Source: an uncultured Oscillibacter sp.
Lineage (GTDB): Bacteria; Bacillota; Clostridia; Oscillospirales; Oscillospiraceae
Reading direction: 5' to 3'
Length of the DNA: 5,705 bases
Assembly: GCA_904393855.1 (NCBI GenBank)
Contig: CAJFNE010000122.1
Coordinates: 1-5,705, forward strand
How positions within the stretch are numbered: position 1 is the first letter of the stretch; every line of letters starts with the position of its first letter. Below the pieces are notes generated by a model that did not search any database, had not been told where the DNA came from, and saw only the letters and a list, made by a program, of their open reading frames with translations. Made by a program: the position numbers and the translations under genes. Below, in pieces: positions 1-4,338 of this stretch.

Positions 1-963
1 TTCGACTCCACCGAGCACTTTGAGGAGAACCTGGAGATTTTGCTCTCTTTCGTGTCCATCCCCTACTTTACGGATGAGAGCGTGGCTAAGGAGCAGGGCA
101 TCATCGGCCAGGAGATCCGCATGATCGAGGACAACCCCGACTGGCAGATCTACACCCGGATGATGCGGGCCCTCTACCACAACAGCACCGCCCGCACCAG
201 CATCGCCGGCACCGTGGAGAGCATCTCCCACATCACGGCGCAAACCCTGTACGACTGCCACAAGGCTTTCTACACCCCCTCCAACATGATTTTGACGGTG
301 GTGGGGGACGTGGACCCGGTCCACGTGGTGGACCTGGCCCGGCGCATCCTGCCCCGGGAGGGCGGCCCGGAGATCCCCCGAGACTACGGGGAGGAGCCGG
401 AGACCGTGGCGGAGGCGGAGACCTCCATGGCCATGGAGGTTTCCAGCCCCCAGTTTTTGACGGGCTTCAAGTGCCGTCCTGTCCCGAACGGGGAGGAGTT
501 CCTGCGCACGGTGGTGATCGGGGACATGGCCTGCGATATCCTGCTGGGGGACTCCAGCCCTCTGTATCTCCGGCTCTACGACCAGGGACTTATCAACAGC
601 AGCTTCGGCGGCGCCTTCGAGATGCTGCCGGGGGCGGCGTACCTCTACGCCGGCGGCGACAGCAAGGATGCGCGGAAAGTGGCCGCGGAGATCCAGAAGG
701 AGGCGGACCGCCTGGCCCGGGAGGGCATCGACGAGGCGTTCTACCAGCAGGTGCGGCGGGCCTCCTTCGGGTCCAACCTGCGGGGGCTGAACTCCTTTGA
801 GAACATCGCCGTCTCCCTGACGGAGGGCTATTTCCACGGCTACGACCCTTTCCGCTTCCCCCAGGTGTTCGACTCCATCACCCGGGACGACGTGGCCGTC
901 TTCCTCCGGGACAACCTGCGGGAGGATCGGCGGGTCCTCAGCGAGATCACCCCCAAGGAGTAG
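1..963 (+). CDS. ymfH: M16 family (insulinase-like) peptidase, YmfH type, 5'-truncated
   Basis: The frame is open from base 1 to the TAG at 961-963, giving 320 residues. The start lies outside the window; about 110 residues are missing if the protein has the usual length of roughly 430. The visible part matches M16B peptidases of the YmfH/YfmH group. Window residues 30-38 read KEQGIIGQE, fitting the ExxxxxxE segment whose second Glu (E38, bases 112-114) is the third zinc ligand in M16 enzymes. The HxxEH motif would lie upstream and cannot be seen, so activity is undecided. Next come the N-terminal-half signature (AGTVESI, then LTVVGDVDP near residues 98-106) and the inactive-type C-terminal half. 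In Bacillus, YmfF/YmfH homologues are linked to 5-aminopentanol modification of elongation factor P; that role is inferred here from family only. It is probably a cytoplasmic protein acting with a partner M16 subunit encoded upstream. The lgt gene follows after 18 bp, suggesting one transcript. Confidence 0.88.
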   Translation, partial: FDSTEHFEENLEILLSFVSIPYFTDESVAKEQGIIGQEIRMIEDNPDWQIYTRMMRALYHNSTARTSIAGTVESISHITAQTLYDCHKAFYTPSNMILTVVGDVDPVHVVDLARRILPREGGPEIPRDYGEEPETVAEAETSMAMEVSSPQFLTGFKCRPVPNGEEFLRTVVIGDMACDILLGDSSPLYLRLYDQGLINSSFGGAFEMLPGAAYLYAGGDSKDARKVAAEIQKEADRLAREGIDEAFYQQVRRASFGSNLRGLNSFENIAVSLTEGYFHGYDPFRFPQVFDSITRDDVAVFLRDNLREDRRVLSEITPKE

Positions 964-981
964 AAAGAGAGGAACGCAACT

Positions 982-2049
982 TTGACTGCATTGAAGGATA
1001 TGCCCATCAGCTTCCCCGGGCTGTTCGGGGACTGGGAGTTCAACCCGGACCCCATTGCCATCCACATCGGCCACGGCATCTACTGGTACGGCATCATTCT
1101 GGCGGTGGCCATGCTGGCGGGACTGCTGCTTTGTATGAGGCAGGCGAAACACTATGGCCTGACCCAGGACCACGTGCTGGATCTGGTGCTCTGGGCGGTG
1201 CCCAGCTGCATCATCGGCGCCCGGCTGTACTACGTGATCTTCTACCTGGACCTCTACCGCAACGACGACGGCAGCCTGAACTGGGGCGAGATGGTGGCGG
1301 TCTGGGACGGGGGGCTGGCCATCTACGGCGCGGTGATCGCCGCGCTGATCGTGGTGTTCTTCTACACCCGGCACAAGAAACTGCCCTTCTTCGCCATGAC
1401 GGACCTGGGCGCCCTGGGGCTGATCCTGGGGCAGATCATCGGCCGCTGGGCCAACTTCATCAACCGGGAGGCCTTCGGCGGCCTGACGGACCTGCCCTGG
1501 CGGATGCGGCTGTGGGTCAGCCCCACCCAGTATATCGAGGTGCATCCCACCTTCCTCTACGAGAGCCTGTGGAACCTGGTGGGCCTGCTGTTGCTGCTGT
1601 TCGTGGTCTCCAAGGGCCGCCGCTTCGACGGGGAGAACACCTGGTTCTACTTCCTGTGGTACGGCCTGGGCCGCTTCTGGATCGAGGGATTGCGGACGGA
1701 CAGCCTCTACCTCTTCGACTGGACCTTTATGGGCCAGCCCATCCGGGTTTCCCAGGCACTGAGCCTGGTGCTGGTGATTGTGGCGGCGTTTATGCTGTTC
1801 TACAACATCAAGATCAGGAAACGATCGTCCGAGGACCTGCTGGTGAACCGATTGGCCCGGGCGCAGCTGGCGGCGGAGGCGGCAGCCCCGGCTGAGGAGG
1901 GCACAGCGGCCCCGGCGTCCGGGGAGACGGCGGAGCCCCAGTCTCCGGCGGAGGAGCCCGCCGGCAGCGCAGAGATGCCCGGGGACTCCCAGGAGGAGAC
2001 CGGGCCCCAGCCGCCGGAGGAACGGCCCCCGGCGGGACCGACCGCATAA
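982..2049 (+). CDS. lgt: Phosphatidylglycerol:prolipoprotein diacylglyceryl transferase
   Basis: This membrane enzyme moves the diacylglyceryl group of phosphatidylglycerol onto the lipobox Cys of prelipoproteins, the first step of lipoprotein maturation. The 355-residue product has about seven hydrophobic segments and the Lgt signature GRWANFINREAFG at 154-166. R155, N158 and E163 correspond to E. coli R143, N146 and E151. HPTFLYES lies at 188-195, and GRFWIEGLR at 230-238 holds the R231/E235 pair (E. coli R239/E243). W35-Y36-G37 matches the conserved N-terminal WYG. At the E. coli H103 position there is Y115. The start is TTG at 982, with GAGAGGA at 967-973 eight bases upstream. An in-frame ATG at 1000 has AAGGA only one base away and is less likely. 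Residues from about 283 to 355 form an Ala/Glu/Pro-rich, probably disordered tail not needed in typical Lgt proteins. It is probably cotranscribed with ymfH; no promoter fits in the 18-bp gap. Confidence 0.97.
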   Translation: MTALKDMPISFPGLFGDWEFNPDPIAIHIGHGIYWYGIILAVAMLAGLLLCMRQAKHYGLTQDHVLDLVLWAVPSCIIGARLYYVIFYLDLYRNDDGSLNWGEMVAVWDGGLAIYGAVIAALIVVFFYTRHKKLPFFAMTDLGALGLILGQIIGRWANFINREAFGGLTDLPWRMRLWVSPTQYIEVHPTFLYESLWNLVGLLLLLFVVSKGRRFDGENTWFYFLWYGLGRFWIEGLRTDSLYLFDWTFMGQPIRVSQALSLVLVIVAAFMLFYNIKIRKRSSEDLLVNRLARAQLAAEAAAPAEEGTAAPASGETAEPQSPAEEPAGSAEMPGDSQEETGPQPPEERPPAGPTA

Positions 2050-2051
2050 AG

Positions 2052-2084
2052 TGAAGCCGTCCGGGCACTGCCCGGACGGCTTCA
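2052..2084. terminator. Perfect hairpin between convergent genes, probable bidirectional terminator
   Basis: A 15-bp stem (left arm 2052-2066, right arm 2070-2084, GC-rich inside with TGAAGC/GCTTCA ends) closes a 3-base loop ACT. It sits three bases after the lgt TAA and five bases beyond the PAP2 stop, in the 40-bp gap between the converging genes. The T-tract is weak on both sides: the - strand reads CACTTTAT after the stem, while the + strand runs into TCAAAGCG. The position and the very stable stem support termination for both genes, more convincingly for the leftward PAP2 transcript. Confidence 0.8.
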
Positions 2085-2089
2085 AAGCG

Positions 2090-2713
2090 TTATGTACGTC
2101 TGCGGCGGGAAAGCGCGCCGCGATAGACCCAGACCGCCGCCGGGAGGGACCACAGCAGTCCCCCCGCCACATCCAGCAGAGCGTGCTGCTTGACGAACAG
2201 GGTGGAGGCGCAGATCAGCGCCGCCAGGGCCGTCATGCCGCCCCAGACCAGATGTTGGCGGGGACAGGCATCCCGGGCCGCCAGGGCCACCCCCACGGCC
2301 CCCACCACGTGGAGGGAGGGGAAGACGTTGGTATTCGTGTCGATGTGATACAGGGCGGACACGATGGCGGTGAGCGCGTTGTCCCGGGGCAGGACGGCGG
2401 GCCGGAGATTCTGGGCGTTGGGCCAGAAGATCCACAGGACCTCCGTGGACAAAAAGGTGAGGCCCAGAAAGAGCATGTACCGCCGGAAGGCGGCGGGATG
2501 GCGCAGCAGCAGCCAGAGACCCACCCCGAACATCAGGGGGAACCACAGGCAGTAGGGCAGGATGAACCACTCACAGAAAGGGATCGTCCCGTCGATGGGC
2601 AGATCCGTCACCCAGTAGGTGCGGTTGGGGATGTGCTCCAGAACGACAAAGAGCACCAGATAGACCGGCAGCCAGAGGGCGTACCGCAGCTCCCGCCAGG
2701 GGAAAGTATGCAT
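2090..2713 (-). CDS. PAP2-superfamily membrane phosphatase / phosphotransferase
   Basis: The product is 207 residues with about six hydrophobic segments (roughly 11-26, 50-70, 78-97, 137-147, 156-173, 182-197) and a basic RRRRT end. It shows the PAP2 active-site pattern: R104-P105 in NLRP, PSLH at 132-135, and a final motif with S170, K175, H177 and D181 (STLFVKQHALLD). In this family the two His residues and the Asp act in phospho-enzyme chemistry at the membrane face, on lipid phosphates such as undecaprenyl pyrophosphate, phosphatidate or phosphatidylglycerophosphate. The substrate cannot be read from sequence. The canonical first-motif Lys (Kx6RP) is absent; W97 holds that place. The FPSLHV and KQH..LD wording resembles the PAP2_3/inositolphosphorylceramide-synthase-like branch. 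ATG at 2713 is chosen because AAGGTGG (complement of 2719-2725) lies five bases upstream; a GTG at 2722 in the same frame overlaps that site. The gene converges on lgt. Confidence 0.9.
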   Translation of the reverse strand: MHTFPWRELRYALWLPVYLVLFVVLEHIPNRTYWVTDLPIDGTIPFCEWFILPYCLWFPLMFGVGLWLLLRHPAAFRRYMLFLGLTFLSTEVLWIFWPNAQNLRPAVLPRDNALTAIVSALYHIDTNTNVFPSLHVVGAVGVALAARDACPRQHLVWGGMTALAALICASTLFVKQHALLDVAGGLLWSLPAAVWVYRGALSRRRRT

Positions 2714-2718
2714 GAAAA

Positions 2719-2725
2719 CCACCTT
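2719..2725 (-). promoter_or_regulatory. Ribosome binding site deciding the PAP2 start
   Basis: The - strand reads AAGGTGG, then TTTTC, then ATG at 2713. The five-base spacing fits this ATG. The in-frame GTG at 2722 lies inside the site and so cannot use it, which removes three residues (MVF) from the longest possible reading. Confidence 0.7.
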
Positions 2726-2750
2726 TTACGCTTCGCGGAAATATGAGGCC

Positions 2751-2780
2751 AGTATACCATACTTGTCCAGGCGGCGTCCA
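2751..2780 (-). promoter_or_regulatory. Probable sigma-A promoter of the PAP2 gene (extended -10)
   Basis: On the - strand, TATACT (complement of 2751-2756) is preceded by TGG, giving an extended -10. A TGGACG hexamer (complement of 2775-2780; four of six match TTGACA) lies 18 bp upstream. The start codon is about 38 bases downstream of the -10 box, leaving room for a normal leader. The site lies in the 93-bp gap after the DUF2000 gene. No terminator is visible in that gap, so read-through from the araC-DUF2000 unit also remains possible. Confidence 0.6.
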
Positions 2781-2806
2781 TGCCGGTTTGGAAAGAAATT
2801 GTGGAT

Positions 2807-3235
2807 TCAGCGCAGCAGGGGCAGGCTTCCGGTGAGGCGGCTGACTTTCCGCTTGTCACCGCAGATGGCAAGGCCCAGATACCGCAGGTCCTCCCCGGCG
2901 GTGCGGGCCATCTTCTCCTGAAATTCCCCGTAGGTCCGGCAGCTCTGGGCCAGCTGGGAGAAGTCCGCCACGGTCAGGTCCCGGAACTCCGGCTGACCGA
3001 GCCGCTGCCGCAGGGATTGCAGGCTCTCCGCCGTGCCCCGCAGGACAGGGACCGGGAAGGCGATGATCCCCAGGTGGGTCTGCCCGCTCCCGTCCGTCAC
3101 GTCACCGCCCACCGCCTCCGGCAGCTGCCGGCCCAGGGTGATGCCCAGAATGGCGGCGGTGTTGGCCAGCAGGCCCGCGGGCATGTCCGCGTCCAGGATC
3201 AGGACGCATTTTTCCGTTTCGTAATCCATAGTCAT
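2807..3235 (-). CDS. DUF2000 family protein
   Basis: The product is a small soluble 142-residue protein matching DUF2000 over its whole length. Diagnostic stretches are KCVLILDADMPAGLLANTAA (9-28), ILGITLGRQLPEAVGGDVTD (29-48) and HLGIIAFPVPVL (54-65). The family has no established reaction. As I recall, its solved members adopt a peptidyl-tRNA-hydrolase-II-like fold, but the sequence does not show that this one is a hydrolase. The ATG at 3235 is chosen because it overlaps the stop of the AraC gene as ATGA, a usual sign of translational coupling, with AGGA seven bases upstream. A second ATG two codons later (3229) has AGAGGA five bases upstream and could also serve. The stop TGA is the complement of 2807-2809. 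It is cotranscribed with, and probably under the control of, the adjacent AraC regulator. Confidence 0.9.
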   Translation of the reverse strand: MTMDYETEKCVLILDADMPAGLLANTAAILGITLGRQLPEAVGGDVTDGSGQTHLGIIAFPVPVLRGTAESLQSLRQRLGQPEFRDLTVADFSQLAQSCRTYGEFQEKMARTAGEDLRYLGLAICGDKRKVSRLTGSLPLLR

Positions 3236-4065
3236 CCTCTTTTCCTGATTTCTGCGGAGGGGAAGCTGGCCTGATAGGCGCCGGGGGTGATCCCCAGGTA
3301 CCGGCTGAAGGCGTGGGTCAGATGGCTCTGGTCCGCAAAGCCCGCCTCCAGCGCCGCCTCCGCCGGGGGGACGCCCCGCTCCAGCAGACGCCGGGCGGCG
3401 CCGACCCGCAGGCTCTCCAGATAGCGGTAGGGCGTCATGCCCCTGGCCTGGACGAAGGCCCGCAGCAGGGTGGACTTGCTGAGGTGGGCCCGGCGGCAGA
3501 GGGTGTCCAGGTCCAGACGCTGCGCGAAATGCCGCTCCATCCACCCGCAGAGCTGGGCGATCTCCGCCCGGCAGGCCGGGGCCTCCGCCGGAGCGGTCTG
3601 CCCGCATAACTGCAGCAGCCGGGAGACCAGCAGCATCAGCAGCTCCTCCCTGCGGAAATCCGGCTCCCCCGCCATTACCAGCCGGTGCAGAAACCGCAGG
3701 CACCCGGCGGCCTCCGGGTCCGTCAGCACGGGCGGGGAGAAGCGGGGCGGCGCGGCCGCGCCGGTCAGCTCCCCGGCCAGGTGTTCCATCACCGCCGGGG
3801 GGACGTTCAGCCCCCGGTAGCTGAGGGAGCCCCGCCCCGCCTGCACGCAGGCGTGGACCTCCCCCGGCTGGAACACCAGAAGATCCCCCCGCCGGACGGT
3901 CCAGGCCTGGCCGCCGCAGACCATGCGGCGGGTGCCGGCTTCCACATAGCCGATCACGTAGTAGTCGTGGAAGTGGGGCGGAAAGGGCCGGGGGAACCCC
4001 TGGAGCCGGTAGGCCTCGATCCCCAGGGCCGGGTCGTAAACGGTGGTTCTGCGTGTCTGCTTCAT
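3232..4065 (-). CDS. AraC-family transcriptional regulator with N-terminal cupin domain
   Basis: The product is a 277-residue DNA-binding regulator. Residues about 10-150 form an AraC-type cupin sensor domain: the HFHDYYVIGYVEAG segment (31-44) is followed by GDLLVFQPGEVHAC (60-73), the typical ligand-pocket strands. The C-terminal 100 residues hold the two AraC helix-turn-helix units. The first is near 186-206 (LDTLCRRAHLSKSTLLRAF), the second near 234-255 (PAEAALEAGFADQSHLTHAF), followed by the family signature SRYLGITPGAYQ (254-265). The effector is unknown. ATG at 4065 is chosen because AGGAGG (complement of 4074-4079) lies eight bases upstream; the frame stays open to 4098 but lacks a better site there. 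The gene overlaps the DUF2000 start by 4 nt and is divergent from the PLP enzyme gene, so it may control both directions; that is inference from layout. Confidence 0.94.
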   Translation of the reverse strand: MKQTRRTTVYDPALGIEAYRLQGFPRPFPPHFHDYYVIGYVEAGTRRMVCGGQAWTVRRGDLLVFQPGEVHACVQAGRGSLSYRGLNVPPAVMEHLAGELTGAAAPPRFSPPVLTDPEAAGCLRFLHRLVMAGEPDFRREELLMLLVSRLLQLCGQTAPAEAPACRAEIAQLCGWMERHFAQRLDLDTLCRRAHLSKSTLLRAFVQARGMTPYRYLESLRVGAARRLLERGVPPAEAALEAGFADQSHLTHAFSRYLGITPGAYQASFPSAEIRKRG

Positions 4066-4088
4066 AGGCGCATCCTCCTCGCAGGTCC

Positions 4089-4094
4089 AGGATA
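4089..4094 (-). promoter_or_regulatory. Possible extended -10 box for the araC-DUF2000 unit
   Basis: The - strand reads TGG then TATCCT (complement of 4089-4094), which fits an extended -10. No recognisable -35 lies 16-18 bp upstream, where the sequence is all G and C. A transcript start near 4082 would leave a very short leader, with the ribosome site at 4074-4079. A promoter that needs an activator, or one further upstream, is equally possible. Confidence 0.3.
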
Positions 4095-4155
4095 CCACAT
4101 CCGCCGCCGGCGCGCTTGTACAATCGATCCATTTTTCCGGCGGGACGCGCCCGGC

Positions 4156-4200
4156 AAAAAAAGAGCCGGTCCCCGTGGGAATCCACGGTTGATTTCCGGC
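4156..4200 (-). terminator. Terminator-like hairpin with T-tract, - strand, in the divergent region
   Basis: Read on the - strand, an outer GCCGG/CCGGC stem (4196-4200 with 4165-4169) encloses a 7-by-3 internal loop and an inner CCGTGG/CCACGG stem (4183-4188 with 4173-4178) with a 4-base loop. TC and seven T residues (complement of 4156-4164) follow at once. This is the layout of an intrinsic terminator or attenuator. It would stop leftward transcripts starting upstream of 4200 before they reach araC. No clear promoter for such a transcript is visible, so its target is unknown. The inner stem could instead be a protein operator. Confidence 0.4.
4173..4188. repeat. 16-bp inverted repeat abutting the -35 box, candidate operator
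   Basis: CCGTGG (4173-4178), four central bases GAAT, and CCACGG (4183-4188) form an inverted repeat with perfect 6-bp arms. It ends exactly one base before the -35 hexamer at 4189, where activators and some repressors bind. AraC proteins more often use direct repeats, so the binder is open. The same bases form the inner stem of the terminator-like hairpin described separately. Confidence 0.4.
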
Positions 4201-4216
4201 GGCGCTATGGTATGAT
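4189..4216 (+). promoter_or_regulatory. Sigma-A promoter of the PLP enzyme gene
   Basis: TTGATT (4189-4194) and TATGAT (4211-4216) are separated by 16 bp, and TGG directly precedes the -10 box, making it an extended -10. This is the best promoter in the window. It predicts a transcript start near 4223, about 115 bases ahead of the coding start. Confidence 0.7.
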
Positions 4217-4222
4217 GGAGGG

Positions 4223-4338
4223 GAGGGTTTTCAGGCCGCCCCCGCGGGGGGACCCCAGGCGGCAGCGGCGGTCCGGCGCTTCCCGAGACCGTGGAAGCGC
4301 CGCGATACTGGACGCGAGACCATAGGAGGAGATTGAGG
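4223..4338 (+). promoter_or_regulatory. Long structured 5' leader of the PLP enzyme gene
   Basis: Between the predicted transcript start and the ATG lies a leader of about 115 nt with several possible helices. GCCGCC (4235-4240) can pair with GGCGGC (4258-4263), in competition with a CCCCCG/CGGGGG palindrome (4239-4250). GGCGCTTCC (4275-4283) pairs perfectly with GGAAGCGCC (4293-4301) around a 9-base loop, CGAGACCGT. GTCC (4271-4274) can extend that hairpin by pairing with GGAC (4310-4313), or CGGTC (4269-4273) can pair with the loop's GACCG (4287-4291); these two are mutually exclusive. The ribosome site AGGAGGA (4324-4330) follows. I do not recognise any known riboswitch consensus, and there is no T-tract or anti-Shine-Dalgarno run, so a regulatory role is only suggested. 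Confidence 0.4.

Noticed and set aside
1864..2040. Possible tandem repeats in the lgt 3' end
   Set aside because: GCGGAGGC/CCCGGC-like words recur, but without a fixed period; this is codon-biased low complexity encoding the Ala/Glu/Pro tail.
4116..4123. TTGTACAA palindrome next to ATCGAT upstream of araC
   Set aside because: An 8-bp palindrome can occur by chance. It is 23 bp from the -10 candidate, so it does not work as a -35 box, and no second copy supports an operator.
4151..4169. CCGGC-AAAAAAAGA-GCCGG as a simple + strand terminator
   Set aside because: The A-run is in the loop and no T-run follows the stem on the + strand, and no rightward transcript is expected there. The same bases make better sense as the end of the - strand structure.
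2807..4186. A 459-codon - strand frame that would fuse a long N-terminal region to the DUF2000 protein
   Set aside because: The part upstream of 3235 is low-complexity Gly/Ala/Pro/Arg sequence that overlaps the AraC gene in another frame. The DUF2000 homology begins right at the ATGA overlap, so the extension is a by-product of composition.
4284..4321. CGAGACC occurring twice in the PLP enzyme leader (4284-4290 and 4315-4321)
   Set aside because: A 7-base repeat within about 115 GC-rich bases is not significant alone. It is mentioned only as part of the leader's possible structure.
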